Positions 1 through 9,710 of a stretch of DNA of 64,000 nucleotides are shown in pieces. The translations under genes and the position numbers were made by a program. Positions within the stretch are counted from its first letter, which is position 1. Each line of letters starts with the position of its first letter. Source of the stretch: an uncultured Acetatifactor sp. (GTDB taxonomy: Bacteria; Bacillota; Clostridia; Lachnospirales; Lachnospiraceae); contig CAKRRD010000003.1 in NCBI GenBank assembly GCA_934394815.1, positions 1 to 64,000 of the forward strand, in the 5' to 3' direction. The notes below the pieces were generated by a model. The model made no database searches. It saw only the letters and a program-made list of their open reading frames with translations, and was not told where the DNA came from.

Positions 1-111
1 GCGAGGGTACTTTCCTCGCTTACGTACCGCTACGCTCTGCTTTGAAGCGAGAGCGGGTCTGCTGTCCTTACCCCCAATGCGGGCTACGGGGACATTCCAC
101 TAACTTCCCAT
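1..111. other. Gene-free edge with two short hairpins
   Basis: I can support no gene here. Two small inverted repeats are visible: 1-19 (GCGAGG/CCTCGC around 7 bases) and 33-55 (CGCTCT/AGAGCG). The stretch follows the stop of the HAD gene. Its dense arginine-codon reading and its hairpins look like the edge of a dispersed intergenic repeat, but only one partial copy lies in the window, so this is a guess. Confidence 0.25.
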
Positions 112-717
112 TTAACATTCCACGCCAAGCCTGCGCAGTTCCTCTTCCGCCTGTTCTTTGGTCAGGAAGTGGATGCCGTGGATTCCCTGGTCTTCGGCAG
201 CCTGCACATTTTTCAGCGTGTCATCCAAAAATACGCTTTCTTCCGCTTTCAATCCACAGCGCTGTAACAACAGCTGGTAGATCTCCGGTTCCGGCTTGAT
301 CAGGTGTTCCTTATAGGACAGAATACCTCCCTCCATCTCCGGCAGGAAATTCAGTGCTTCCGCGCACTCCACCTCTGCCTTCCGGGAGAAGTTGGACAGA
401 TAATACACATGGTAGCCCTTTGCCTTCAGTTCCTGCAGCCAAGGAATGGCGTAGGCTCTGGGCGTTACCAGTCCCGTAATATTCGTAAATGCCTGATACA
501 GTTCCTTCTCCAGTTCCGGGGCATCCTTCACAAATGCCGCCAGAACCTGTTCGTCTGTCCAGGTACCGCGGTCATACTCTGCCCATAAGGGATGCATCAC
601 CGATGCTTTGGCGATTTTTTTGATCATCTCCTCATCAAATCCCTTGTCCGCCAGAAATCCCTCCCAGCGATAATCCGTAAGTACATTGCCAATATCAAAA
701 ATTATATTGCGTATCAT
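112..717 (-). CDS. HAD-family phosphatase (YihX-like)
   Basis: This 201-residue protein is a haloacid-dehalogenase superfamily hydrolase that probably removes phosphate from a small cytosolic phosphometabolite. Motif I is FDIGNVL near residue 8; in typical family members the first Asp is the nucleophile. Motif II is the SNFS segment near residue 107, motif III is the Lys of IKPEPEIYQ near 140, and motif IV is FLDDT near 163. The small cap between motifs I and II fits the YihX/epoxide-hydrolase-like subgroup, some members of which dephosphorylate sugar phosphates. The start follows AGGAGAGAAATGTT. The gene lies alone downstream of the LysR regulator. The substrate cannot be read from the sequence. 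Confidence 0.85.
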   Translation of the reverse strand: MIRNIIFDIGNVLTDYRWEGFLADKGFDEEMIKKIAKASVMHPLWAEYDRGTWTDEQVLAAFVKDAPELEKELYQAFTNITGLVTPRAYAIPWLQELKAKGYHVYYLSNFSRKAEVECAEALNFLPEMEGGILSYKEHLIKPEPEIYQLLLQRCGLKAEESVFLDDTLKNVQAAEDQGIHGIHFLTKEQAEEELRRLGVEC

Positions 718-816
718 AACATTTCTCTCCTATTCGTTTCCCTGTCACTTTTCATTCAAAACAGTTCCGGCTCCGCATATATCAGCCTTTTCCATCGGCT
801 TTTTCCGCCGTCATTT

Positions 817-1725
817 TTACGCCTTTGCTTCTTCCTGCCTGTCCAGTTCCATGATCTCCAGCAGCTTCTCCGCCGCCGGTGCCATGGGCATCTTCGTGTT
901 CCTCACGACACAGAATTGCCGCTTCGGTATTATTTTATTGAACCTGAGTTCAAAAAGCAAGCCGGATTCCACATAGTCTCTGGCAAAATCCCGCATGACA
1001 CAACCCACGCCCAGATTCCGTCTCACAAACTGTACGATCATATCACTGGTAGCCAGTTCAAACTCCGGCTGTACATACACTCCGTTTCCCGCCAGAAATT
1101 CATCCATATAACTGCGGCTGCTGGTATTTTTCTCCAGAAAAATTAACGGCAGGCTCTCCAGTTCCTGAAAATCCAGCGTCCGGTTCTTGTAGCCGAAAAA
1201 CCTTCTTCCCGCCACAAAGACGTCCTCGATCTCGCGCACCGGAATCATCTGGATATCCGGTCTCTCGGGGAACGGCGTGCTGACGATTCCGAAATCAATT
1301 CTGCCCTCCCTCAGGTAATTCAGGGTCTCCGGTGTCGGTGCATTGGTGACGATCACTTTAATCCCGGGATACTGCTCATGGAATTTCTCCAGATAGGGAA
1401 GCAGGTAGAACTGCAATGTCATATCGCTGGCACCGATCCGGACTTCTCCCAGTTCCATGTTCTGCATCTGGTGGACCTTCCTCACGCCCAGTTCAATCTG
1501 TTCATACCCTTTGGCCACATAGGAATACAACAATTCTCCCTCGCTGGTCAGCCGTACTCCTTTGGCCGCCCGGTGAAACAGCGCCACGTCCAGTGTGTTT
1601 TCCAGCTGCTTGACAGCCTGACTGACAGCCGGCTGTGAAATCGACAGTTCACCGGCCGCTTTGGTCACACTCCCACATTTTGCCACATAATAAAATACTT
1701 TATATGCTTCCAGATTATTGATCAT
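817..1725 (-). CDS. LysR-family transcriptional regulator
   Basis: This 302-residue protein has the LysR layout. A winged helix-turn-helix occupies about residues 3-62 (AAGELSISQPAVSQAVKQLE is the recognition region). A periplasmic-binding-protein-like effector domain starts near residue 90 (GEVRIGASD). The segment IDFGIVSTPFPERPDI is typical of the effector domain. The start follows AGGAGACAAC. LysR regulators usually control a divergent neighbour, but here the next gene upstream (purA) is on the same strand and separated by a terminator-like hairpin. Its target is therefore unknown. Confidence 0.9.
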   Translation of the reverse strand: MINNLEAYKVFYYVAKCGSVTKAAGELSISQPAVSQAVKQLENTLDVALFHRAAKGVRLTSEGELLYSYVAKGYEQIELGVRKVHQMQNMELGEVRIGASDMTLQFYLLPYLEKFHEQYPGIKVIVTNAPTPETLNYLREGRIDFGIVSTPFPERPDIQMIPVREIEDVFVAGRRFFGYKNRTLDFQELESLPLIFLEKNTSSRSYMDEFLAGNGVYVQPEFELATSDMIVQFVRRNLGVGCVMRDFARDYVESGLLFELRFNKIIPKRQFCVVRNTKMPMAPAAEKLLEIMELDRQEEAKA

Positions 1726-1863
1726 ATTGCGTTGTCTCCTGTCCCCAAATCACAATCGGCACCCAAAAGCCTGTCCGTCATGGAGAAATCCTGTCGCAAG
1801 TCCCACCTTCGTTGCAGATGGGGTTGTGCAGGCACAAATCTGTACCTGGCTCATCGTATACAC

Positions 1864-1905
1864 AAAAGAGCATGGGCTGCATCTTGTGCCGCACCATGCC
1901 CTTTT
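1864..1905 (-). terminator. Probable purA terminator
   Basis: This hairpin lies in the 219-base gap between the purA stop and the LysR start. On the minus strand the GGGCATGG and CCATGCTC arms pair around an inner TGC/GCA stem, and CTTTTG follows. It probably ends the purA transcript and insulates the LysR gene. The rest of the gap shows nothing else I recognise. Confidence 0.5.
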
Positions 1906-1944
1906 TCTGCTATTACTTATTGCAACTTCTTACAAATCTTCTGA

Positions 1945-3237
1945 TTATTTCTTCAGAGGACTTTCACGATAGATGATATCTTCTCTTCCCGGGCCGTTGC
2001 TGACCATGGTAATAGGGAAGCCGATCTGCTCCTCGATGAACTCCACATACTTTTTGCAGTTTTCCGGCAGTTCGTCGAAGCTGCGGATACCGCGGATATC
2101 GCATTTCCAGCCGGGCAGCTTCTCCAGTACGGGCTTTGCCTTCTCCAGCTTATAGGTTACCGGGAAATCAGTGGTCACTTCACCGTCGATCTCGTAGCCT
2201 ACACATACAGGGATCTCATCCAGATATCCCAACGCATCCAGCACGGTAAATGCCACATCGGTAGTACCCTGCAGACGACAGCCGTACTTGGTAGCAACAC
2301 AGTCGAACCATCCCATACGTCTGGGACGTCCGGTGGTGGCACCAAACTCACCGCCGTCACCGCCGCGGCGGCGTAATTCATCTGCCTCGTCACCGAAGAT
2401 CTCAGATACGAAAGCGCCTGCTCCTACTGCGGAGGAATATGCCTTACTTACGGTAACGATCTGTTTGATCTCATAAGGAGGGATACCTGCACCGATGGCA
2501 CCGTATGCTGCCAGTGTAGAGGAAGAAGTTACCATAGGGTAGATTCCGTGATCCGGATCCTTCATGGTTCCCAGCTGACCCTCTAACAGAATGGTCTTGC
2601 CCTCTTTCAGTGCCTTGTCCAAAAATGCGGATACATCACATACGAAAGGTGCGATCATATCACGATACTCATGCAGCGTATTTAACAGTTCTGCGGGATC
2701 GATCAGAGGCTTGTGATACAGATGCTCCAAGATAACATTCTTCATCTCGCTGACACGCTGTACCTTTTCCTCTAACAGTTCGTCATCGAATAACTCACTG
2801 ACCTGGAAACCGATCTTCGCATACTTATCGGAATAGAAAGGAGCGATACCGGATTTGGTAGATCCAAAGGATTTACCACCCAGTCTCTCCTCTTCATACT
2901 GGTCAAACAATTTATGATAAGGCATTACCATCTGCGCACGCTCAGATACCAGAATCTTAGGCTGCGGAACATTTCTGTCTGTGATGGACTTAACCTCTTT
3001 GATCAAAAGAGGGATATCCAATGCCACACCGTTACCGATCACACTGGTGGTATGATTGTAAAACACACCGGAAGGAAGAGTGTGCAGAGCAAATTTACCA
3101 TAATTGTTCACAATGGTATGTCCTGCATTCGCGCCGCCCTGAAAACGTACGATAATATCCGCTTTCTCTGCCAGCATATCTGTGATCTTTCCTTTTCCTT
3201 CGTCGCCCCAGTTGGCTCCTACAACTGCCTTTACCAT
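1945..3237 (-). CDS. purA: Adenylosuccinate synthase
   Basis: PurA joins IMP and aspartate using GTP to give adenylosuccinate, the first committed step to AMP. The 430-residue protein has the N-terminal GTP-binding loop GANWGDEGKGK, the HTIVNN segment, GQLGTMKDPDHGIYP, and TTGRPRRMGWFD in the C-terminal half. I chose the start at 3237 because GGAGG lies eight bases before it. A frame-compatible ATG 12 bases earlier overlaps that ribosome binding site and has none of its own. The gene has its own promoter and lies next to purB and both purF-type genes, so AMP synthesis is grouped here. Confidence 0.97.
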   Translation of the reverse strand: MVKAVVGANWGDEGKGKITDMLAEKADIIVRFQGGANAGHTIVNNYGKFALHTLPSGVFYNHTTSVIGNGVALDIPLLIKEVKSITDRNVPQPKILVSERAQMVMPYHKLFDQYEEERLGGKSFGSTKSGIAPFYSDKYAKIGFQVSELFDDELLEEKVQRVSEMKNVILEHLYHKPLIDPAELLNTLHEYRDMIAPFVCDVSAFLDKALKEGKTILLEGQLGTMKDPDHGIYPMVTSSSTLAAYGAIGAGIPPYEIKQIVTVSKAYSSAVGAGAFVSEIFGDEADELRRRGGDGGEFGATTGRPRRMGWFDCVATKYGCRLQGTTDVAFTVLDALGYLDEIPVCVGYEIDGEVTTDFPVTYKLEKAKPVLEKLPGWKCDIRGIRSFDELPENCKKYVEFIEEQIGFPITMVSNGPGREDIIYRESPLKK

Positions 3238-3342
3238 GTTTTCCTCCATTCTTTACCACAGTTTCTGTGATAAATCTACATCCACTATCTTATTCCCGGT
3301 GATCTGGGAAAATTTCCGTTTCCCTTTCTCACACCGTTTTAC

Positions 3343-3371
3343 AGTATACAACACTTTGTGGTATAAGTAAA
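3343..3371 (-). promoter_or_regulatory. Putative sigma-A promoter of purA
   Basis: On the minus strand TTTACT and TATACT are separated by 17 bases, about 105 bases before the purA start. The match to consensus is moderate. I saw no purine riboswitch and no clear PurR box in the leader. Confidence 0.45.
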
Positions 3372-3436
3372 ATCAATATTTATTATATTCTGTATAATCT
3401 ATATCTATACCAGAAACGTTTATCCCGCGTTTTACC

Positions 3437-4843
3437 TTATTCTCTGCCATCCCAGCAGTAGGTACACAGCTTCTCTCTGCCGATGCCCACCGACTCGATC
3501 ATATCATCCAGTCTCTGGAACTGCAGCGTCGTGAACTTCAGCTGTTTGCAGATCCGTCCTACCATTTCCTCATATTCCGGCGTATCGGGATCCACATAAT
3601 TCTTTAAGTCAATCTCTCTGCCCTCCTGCTCGATCTCCTTGATCACACGGCGGGTGATCAGATCCATCTCCGAAGAGGATCTAGAGAAATTCAGGTACTT
3701 ACAGCCATATAACAGGGGCGGACAGGCCGGACGGATATGCACTTCCTTCGCACCGCTCTGATACAGGAATTCCGTGGTCTCTCTTAACTGCGTACCGCGG
3801 ACGATGGAATCGTCGATGAGTAACAGACTCTGATCCTGGATCAGATCATGCACCGGGATCAGCTTCATCTTTGCAATCAGATTTCTCTGGGTCTGGATCG
3901 TCGGCATAAAGGATCTGGGCCAGGTCGGAGTATACTTGATGAACGGACGGGAAAAGGGAATTCCCGAACGGTTGGCATATCCCACCGCATGGGCGGTACC
4001 GGAATCCGGTACTCCCGCTACGATATCCGGCTTCACATTGTCACGTTCTGCCAGCCTGGCACCGCACTGATAACGCATCTTCTCTACACTGATTCCCTCA
4101 TAGGACGAGGACGGATACCCGTAATAAACCCACAGGAATGTACATATCTTCATATCCCTTCCGGGCTGTACCAGCGTGCGCACACCTTCCGGTGTCACCA
4201 CGGCGATCTCTCCCGGTCCCAGTTCTCTCACCGGCTGATAGCCCAGATTCAGATAGGCGAAGCTTTCAAAGGAAACGCAGTACGCCCCTTCCTTTTTCCC
4301 CACTGCTACCGGGGTACGGCCCATCTTGTCTCTGGCCGCATAGATTCCCTTCGGTGTCATGATCAGTAACGTCATGGAACCGTCGATGATCTCCTGGGCA
4401 TACTGGATGCCCTCCACCAGATTGTCTTTTTGATTGACAATGGCCGCCACCAGCTCCGTGGCATTGATGTCACCGCCGCTCATCTCCAGGAAATGGGAAT
4501 GTCCCTTCGAGAACAGATCCTTAATGATAGCATCCATATTGTTGATCTTGCCTACGGTCGTAATGGCATAGGTTCCGTGATGGGAACGCACCATCAACGG
4601 CTGGGGTTCAAAATCGGAAATACATCCGATGCCCAGATGTCCGCGCATCTCGTTGACATCCTTGTCGAACTTCGTACGGAACGGTGCATTCTCTATATTG
4701 TGAATAGCTCTGTTGTAGCCTTCCTCTTTGCTGTAGACTGCCATACCGGCACGTCTGGTTCCCAGATGGGAATGATAATCCGTTCCGAAGAACAGATCAA
4801 ACACACAGTCTTCTTTTGCTGCGACTCCAAAAAATCCACCCAT
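3437..4843 (-). CDS. PurF-like protein with destroyed glutaminase site
   Basis: This 468-residue protein aligns along its whole length with glutamine PRPP amidotransferase. Its N-terminus is MGGFFGV where active enzymes have the nucleophile in CGVFGV, so the catalytic Cys is Gly. The Arg of GHVRYST is lost (GHLGIGCISD here), and the HNGNL oxyanion segment is TVGKI. The PRPP-binding loop LLLIDDSIVRGT is intact. All four Cys expected to bind the iron-sulfur cluster remain: KICTF, GCKY and C-terminal CTYC. The start at 4843 follows CAGGAG. The gene lies between purB and purA, and the true purF is 1.6 kb away. It may use free ammonia, act as a regulatory partner, or have another phosphoribosyl role; none of these is shown by the sequence. 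Confidence 0.85.
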   Translation of the reverse strand: MGGFFGVAAKEDCVFDLFFGTDYHSHLGTRRAGMAVYSKEEGYNRAIHNIENAPFRTKFDKDVNEMRGHLGIGCISDFEPQPLMVRSHHGTYAITTVGKINNMDAIIKDLFSKGHSHFLEMSGGDINATELVAAIVNQKDNLVEGIQYAQEIIDGSMTLLIMTPKGIYAARDKMGRTPVAVGKKEGAYCVSFESFAYLNLGYQPVRELGPGEIAVVTPEGVRTLVQPGRDMKICTFLWVYYGYPSSSYEGISVEKMRYQCGARLAERDNVKPDIVAGVPDSGTAHAVGYANRSGIPFSRPFIKYTPTWPRSFMPTIQTQRNLIAKMKLIPVHDLIQDQSLLLIDDSIVRGTQLRETTEFLYQSGAKEVHIRPACPPLLYGCKYLNFSRSSSEMDLITRRVIKEIEQEGREIDLKNYVDPDTPEYEEMVGRICKQLKFTTLQFQRLDDMIESVGIGREKLCTYCWDGRE

Positions 4844-4947
4844 TTTTATCTCCTGCTTTCTTGCTATTTTGTAACTGTTCAGAGCAATTTTGCAAATATG
4901 GTTCCGAATAGTTATCTGTTTCCACAAATCACTTCAGCAGAAAACAT

Positions 4948-6405
4948 TTATACATTGATCTCGGCCTTTACACCCAATAATTCCCTGTTGGCCTCCAGGA
5001 TCGGGTTGATCACATTTTTCAGGAAAGCTTCCACCTGCTCTTTGGAACGTCCGATATATCTGGACGGATCCATGGATGCCTTCAGTTCCTCCAGTCCCAT
5101 GGGGAATGCGGGGTCTGCGGCAATCAGCTCCAGGAGGTTGTTCTCTTTTCCTTCTACCTTTACATTGCGTCCGGCTTCCATGGAAAGCTCCCGGATACGC
5201 TCATGCAGTTCCTGACGGTTGCCACCCAGTTTTACGGCATCCATCATGATATTTTCGGTCGCCATGAAAGGAAGCTCACTCATCATATGCTTCTCAATTA
5301 CCTTCGGATATACTACCAGACCATCCACCACGTTCAGGCACAGATCCAGGATGCCGTCGATGGCCAGGAAACCTTCGGGAATGGACAGTCTCTTATTGGC
5401 AGAGTCATCCAGCGTTCTCTCGAACCACTGGGTAGCGGAAGTAATCGCAGGATTCAGTGCATCCACCATCACATAACGTGACAGGGAAGCAATACGCTCA
5501 CTTCTCATGGGATTACGCTTGTAAGCCATGGCGGAGGAACCGATCTGGTTCTTCTCGAAGGGCTCTTCCACTTCCTTCAGATGCTGTAACAGACGGATGT
5601 CGTTGCTCATCTTATGGGCAGATGCCGCAATACCGGCCAGTACATTGGCCACTCTGGTATCCACCTTGCGGGAATAGGTCTGTCCGGATACGGGATAGCA
5701 CTCCTTAAAGCCCATCTTGGCTGCGATCATGGGGTCGATCTTGTCGATGGTCTCCTGATCCCCGTTGAACAGCTCCAGGAAGGAAGCCTGGGTTCCGGTG
5801 GTTCCCTTGGAGCCTAACAGCTTCATAGTACCCAGAACATGATCCAGATCCTCCAGATCCAGAGAGAACTCCTGCAGCCACAGTGTTGCTCTCTTGCCTA
5901 CGGTCGTAGGCTGTGCAGGCTGAAAATGAGTAAATGCCAGGGTCGGCTGTGCCTTGTACCTGTCAGCAAAATCCGCCAGTTCCTTCATGACATTGATCAG
6001 CTTTTTCCTCACCAGTTTCAATGCCTCGGTCATCACGATAATGTCCGTGTTGTCACCCACATAGCAGGAGGTTGCACCCAGATGGATGATTCCGGCTGCC
6101 TTGGGGCACTGCTGTCCGTAAGCGTAAACATGGCTCATAACGTCATGACGTACCAGCTTCTCACGCTCTTTTGCCACATCATAATTAATGTCCTCTGCGT
6201 GAGCCTTCAGTTCCTCGATCTGCTCATCTGTGATAACGGGCTTGCCGTCCTGGGACAGTCCCAGCTCTTTCTCCGTCTCTGCCAGTGCGATCCACAGCTT
6301 TCTCCATGTGCGGAATTTCATATCCGGGGAGAAAATGTACTGCATCTCCTTGCTGGCATAGCGTTCGGATAACGGGCTCTGATATCTGTCTGTACCTGTA
6401 CTCAT
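4948..6405 (-). CDS. purB: Adenylosuccinate lyase
   Basis: PurB removes fumarate from SAICAR in IMP synthesis and from adenylosuccinate in AMP synthesis. The 485-residue protein shows fumarase/aspartase-superfamily landmarks: TSCYVGDNTD, the THFQPAQPTTVG segment and the signature loop GSSAMAYKRNPMRSE. The start follows AAGAGGAGCAGACAA. It sits 31 bases after purF on the same strand and is probably co-transcribed with purC and purF. The C-terminal region is full length, and I see no damage. Confidence 0.96.
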   Translation of the reverse strand: MSTGTDRYQSPLSERYASKEMQYIFSPDMKFRTWRKLWIALAETEKELGLSQDGKPVITDEQIEELKAHAEDINYDVAKEREKLVRHDVMSHVYAYGQQCPKAAGIIHLGATSCYVGDNTDIIVMTEALKLVRKKLINVMKELADFADRYKAQPTLAFTHFQPAQPTTVGKRATLWLQEFSLDLEDLDHVLGTMKLLGSKGTTGTQASFLELFNGDQETIDKIDPMIAAKMGFKECYPVSGQTYSRKVDTRVANVLAGIAASAHKMSNDIRLLQHLKEVEEPFEKNQIGSSAMAYKRNPMRSERIASLSRYVMVDALNPAITSATQWFERTLDDSANKRLSIPEGFLAIDGILDLCLNVVDGLVVYPKVIEKHMMSELPFMATENIMMDAVKLGGNRQELHERIRELSMEAGRNVKVEGKENNLLELIAADPAFPMGLEELKASMDPSRYIGRSKEQVEAFLKNVINPILEANRELLGVKAEINV

Positions 6406-6436
6406 TTGTCTGCTCCTCTTATATAATCGTTATTGT

Positions 6437-7888
6437 TTATTTGTCAAATTCTCCGCGGATATCCTCCGCAGGCGGTTCCATGGGATATTTCCCGGTAAAG
6501 CAGCCCTTGCAGATGCCAAGATCGCCGCCCACCAGTTCTTCCAGTCTCTCGATTTTCAGATAATCCAGACTGTCCGTACCGATCAGGTCGCTGATTTCCT
6601 GAATGGATCGGTTATAGGCGATCAGCTGGTCCCTCGCCGGAACATCCGTGCCGAAATAGCAGGGCCACAGAAAAGGCGGGGAACTGACTCTCATATGTAC
6701 TTCCTTGGCTCCGGCCTCCCGTAACATCTTCACGATACGGTCGGAAGTGGTGCCGCGGACAATGGAATCGTCGATCATGATGACGCGCTTGCCCTCCACA
6801 GCTTCCCGGATAGGATTTAGTTTCACCTGTACGCTGCTCTCTCTGCTCTTCTGCTTCGGCTTGATAAAGGTTCTTCCCACATAGGCATTTTTCACGAATC
6901 CCATGCCGTAAGGGATTCCCGACTGCATGGAGTATCCCATGGCAGCACAGTTGCCGGACTCCGGTACACCGATGACCAGATCCGCATCCACCGGGGAATC
7001 CATGGCCAGGAATTTCCCCGCCAGGATCCGGGAGTCGTATACGCTGACCCCGTCAATAAAGCTGTCGGGTCTGGCGAAATAAATATACTCAAAAATGCAT
7101 CTTGCGGTATCCGCAGGCTTCAGTACATGGCTGGTATCAGACTCGATCCCCTTTTCCGGAGATATGGTCACGATCTCACCGGGAAGCACATCCCGGACGA
7201 ACTCAGCGCCCACCGTATCCAGAGCACAGGTCTCACTGGACAGGAAATACGCGTTGTCTCTCTTACCGATACATAACGGTTTAAATCCGTAGGGGTCTCT
7301 GGCGCCGATCAGCTTTCTGGGGGACATCACCACCAGGGAATAGGCTCCCTTGATCTTCGTCATGGCTCTGCCCACGGCCTCCTCTACCGACTTGGAATTC
7401 AACCGCTCTCTGGCAATGTGATACGCAATGACCTCGGAATCAATGGTAGTCTGGAAAATAGCACCGGTATACTCCAGTTCTCTTCTAAGTTCCGGAGCGT
7501 TGATCAGATTGCCGTTATGGGCCAGTCCCAGAGTACCCTTTACATAATTCAGTACCAGAGGCTGTGCATTCTCTCTGGTGGAACCGCCCGCTGTGGAATA
7601 GCGGACATGTCCCACGCCGATGTCACCTTTTAATTTTTCCAGCTGCTCCGGGGTAAATGCCTCATTGACCAGTCCCATATCCTTGCTGCTTAAGACTTTG
7701 CCCTTGGGACCGCTTGTATCGCTGACAGCAATGCCGCAGCTTTCCTGTCCCCTGTGCTGCAATGCCAGAAGACCGTAATAAATCGTGGAAGCCACGTCGT
7801 GTCCGTCAAAGTCGTACACACCGAAGACACCGCACTCTTCCTTTAATTTGTCGTTATTTTCTGTCTGAATATAAATGTTGTCCGTCAC
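6437..7888 (-). CDS. purF: Amidophosphoribosyltransferase
   Basis: PurF makes phosphoribosylamine from PRPP and glutamine, the first step of purine synthesis. The 483-residue protein starts with GTG and carries an 18-residue propeptide before the catalytic Cys in EECGVFGV, consistent with the processed, iron-sulfur type known from Bacillus. The glutaminase domain has GHVRYST and AHNGNL. The PRPP loop is VIMIDDSIVRGT. Four cluster Cys are present (ARCIFEY, WPCYFG, CKGC). No ATG exists between the upstream stop and the active-site Cys, which supports GTG. It follows purC by 56 bases. Confidence 0.96.
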   Translation of the reverse strand: MTDNIYIQTENNDKLKEECGVFGVYDFDGHDVASTIYYGLLALQHRGQESCGIAVSDTSGPKGKVLSSKDMGLVNEAFTPEQLEKLKGDIGVGHVRYSTAGGSTRENAQPLVLNYVKGTLGLAHNGNLINAPELRRELEYTGAIFQTTIDSEVIAYHIARERLNSKSVEEAVGRAMTKIKGAYSLVVMSPRKLIGARDPYGFKPLCIGKRDNAYFLSSETCALDTVGAEFVRDVLPGEIVTISPEKGIESDTSHVLKPADTARCIFEYIYFARPDSFIDGVSVYDSRILAGKFLAMDSPVDADLVIGVPESGNCAAMGYSMQSGIPYGMGFVKNAYVGRTFIKPKQKSRESSVQVKLNPIREAVEGKRVIMIDDSIVRGTTSDRIVKMLREAGAKEVHMRVSSPPFLWPCYFGTDVPARDQLIAYNRSIQEISDLIGTDSLDYLKIERLEELVGGDLGICKGCFTGKYPMEPPAEDIRGEFDK

Positions 7889-7944
7889 TTGTAAGCCTTA
7901 CCTTTCCTGCCTGCCCCGCGAAAAAGAATCCCCAAAAACGTTAC

Positions 7945-8820
7945 TTACAGGTCCTTGCCTGTCAGCATCTTGTATGCCTGAAGGTATTTATCAATGGTCT
8001 TCTCCACGATGTCCTCCGGCAGCTTCCAGCCCTTTTCAGGATTTGCTTTCAGCCAGTCACGGGCGAACTGTTTGTCAAAGGAAGGCTGGCCATGACCGGG
8101 TTCGTAGCCATCTACCGGCCAGAAACGGGAGCTGTCGGGGGTCAACACTTCGTCTCCCAGTACCATGTTGCCGCCCTCGTCCAGACCGAACTCGAACTTG
8201 GTATCTGCGATAATGATTCCCCTGGTCAGTGCGTAATCCGCACATTTCTTATAAATAGCGATGGTATAATCACGAAGTCTGGCCGCATATTCTGCGCCCT
8301 TGCCGGGGAAACGCTTCTCCAGATATTCCACACTCTGCTCATAGGAGATATTCTCGTCATGGTCTCCGATCTCTGCCTTGGTGGAAGGGGTATAAATGGG
8401 CTCGGGAAGCTTATCTGCCTCCTTCAGGCCTTCCGGAAGCTTAATACCGCATACGGTACCGTTCTTCTTGTAGCTTTCCCAGCCGCTTCCGGTAATGTAT
8501 CCACGAACGATGCATTCGATGGGGAGCATGTTCAGCTTCTTGCACATCATGCTGTTGCCGTCAAATTTCGGCTGTCTGAAAAATTCGGGCATATCCTTAA
8601 CATCAGCGGATACCATATGATTGGGGATCACATCCTCCGTCATATCAAACCAGAATTTTGACATCTGGGTCAATACAGTTCCTTTCTTTGTTACTGTGTT
8701 GTCCAAGATCACATCAAAGCAGCTGATACGGTCAGTTGCCACCATGATCAGGGTGTCTCCGTTGTCATAGATTTCACGAACTTTGCCTTCCTTGATCGGT
8801 TTCATTTCCTGTACGCTCAT
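7945..8820 (-). CDS. purC: SAICAR synthase
   Basis: PurC condenses CAIR with aspartate using ATP. The 291-residue protein has the N-terminal [11 protein letters not shown] loop, DRISCFD, the [19 protein letters not shown] block and DTKFEFG near the middle. The long C-terminal part ([11 protein letters not shown]) is typical of the larger PurC form. The start follows GAGGACTGATGGT. It is the first purine gene of the purC-purF-purB run. I could not identify a strong promoter in the 110 bases upstream. Confidence 0.96.
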   Translation of the reverse strand: MSVQEMKPIKEGKVREIYDNGDTLIMVATDRISCFDVILDNTVTKKGTVLTQMSKFWFDMTEDVIPNHMVSADVKDMPEFFRQPKFDGNSMMCKKLNMLPIECIVRGYITGSGWESYKKNGTVCGIKLPEGLKEADKLPEPIYTPSTKAEIGDHDENISYEQSVEYLEKRFPGKGAEYAARLRDYTIAIYKKCADYALTRGIIIADTKFEFGLDEGGNMVLGDEVLTPDSSRFWPVDGYEPGHGQPSFDKQFARDWLKANPEKGWKLPEDIVEKTIDKYLQAYKMLTGKDL

Positions 8821-8865
8821 ACCATCAGTCCTCGCATTCTTATGTTTTCAATTTTTTATTGGAAC

Positions 8866-8891
8866 AGGTGTGGGCAAGAAAGCCCACACCT
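8866..8891. other. Perfect 10-bp hairpin between importer and purC
   Basis: AGGTGTGGGC and its reverse complement flank AAGAAA. The hairpin lies between the end of the amino acid importer operon and the purC start. Neither strand has a T-run after it, so it is not a standard intrinsic terminator. It could be a processing or attenuation structure. Confidence 0.4.
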
Positions 8892-8930
8892 AATAGATAA
8901 CCAGATTTGTAAGAAAAAATCAATATGTTT

Positions 8931-9698
8931 TTACTGTAACTTCCCGATAAATTCCCGGACACGTCCGTTTTCCGTGGCAAAAATCTGTTCCGGCGAGCCT
9001 TCTTCCACAATGACACCCTGCTCCATGAAGATGATCCGGTCGGAGACCTCCCTGGCAAACTGCATCTCATGGGTCACGATGATCATGGTCATATGCTCGC
9101 TGGCCAGCTGTCTTATGACCTTCAGTACCTCCGCCGTCAGTTCCGGATCCAGTGCCGAAGTGGGTTCGTCAAAAAACAGGATCTTCGGCTGTAATGCCAA
9201 TGCTCTTGCAATGGAGACTCTCTGCTGCTGCCCGCCGGACAACTGATACGGATAGGCATCCGCCTTGTCCGACAGTCCTAACTGTGCCAGGAGCTTCTCC
9301 GCTCTCTCCACAGCCTCTGCGCGGCTGACCTTATCCACATGGATTGGTGCGTCGATGATATTTTTCATCACCGTGTAATGGGGAAACAGGTTAAAATTCT
9401 GGAACACCAGTCCGAAACATTTCCGGATTTTATGCAGTTCCGCCTTAGATGCATATTCACACTGCACTCTGCCGTTCTTATCCGTCTTCTCCCTGGCCGC
9501 TGCCTGTCCCAGATAGATCAGTTCACCGCCGTCCATTTTTTCCAGAAATGTTGCACAACGCAGCAGTGTGGATTTGCCGGAACCTGAGGGACCGATGATG
9601 GAGACCACTTCTCCCTCATGAACCTGCAGGGAGATATCCTTTAGCACCCCGTTACCGTCAAAACTTTTTTTCACATGATTCATTTCCAAAAGGACCAT
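8931..9698 (-). CDS. Polar amino acid ABC transporter ATPase
   Basis: This 255-residue GlnQ-type ATPase powers import of an amino acid. It has Walker A GPSGSGKST, Q-loop VFQNFNLFPH, signature LSGGQQQR, Walker B ILFFDEPTSALD and the switch His in IVTHEM. Compared with short GlnQ proteins it carries an insert around residues 65-88 between Walker A and the Q-loop. The start follows TAGGAGCAGCAGACA. It is the third gene of the binding protein-permease-ATPase operon. Confidence 0.93.
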   Translation of the reverse strand: MVLLEMNHVKKSFDGNGVLKDISLQVHEGEVVSIIGPSGSGKSTLLRCATFLEKMDGGELIYLGQAAAREKTDKNGRVQCEYASKAELHKIRKCFGLVFQNFNLFPHYTVMKNIIDAPIHVDKVSRAEAVERAEKLLAQLGLSDKADAYPYQLSGGQQQRVSIARALALQPKILFFDEPTSALDPELTAEVLKVIRQLASEHMTMIIVTHEMQFAREVSDRIIFMEQGVIVEEGSPEQIFATENGRVREFIGKLQ

Positions 9699-9710
9699 TG
9701 TCTGCTGCTC

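Noticed and set aside
3250..3436. Purine riboswitch or PurR box before purA
   Set aside because: I found neither the conserved riboswitch core nor a clear PurR-type inverted repeat; only a promoter is supported.
7888..7904. GTAAGCCTTAC palindrome at the purF start as a further copy of the fdh operator
   Set aside because: The arms are only five bases with a one-base centre, it lacks the flanking AT and TA bases, and it sits in a purine operon; probably chance.
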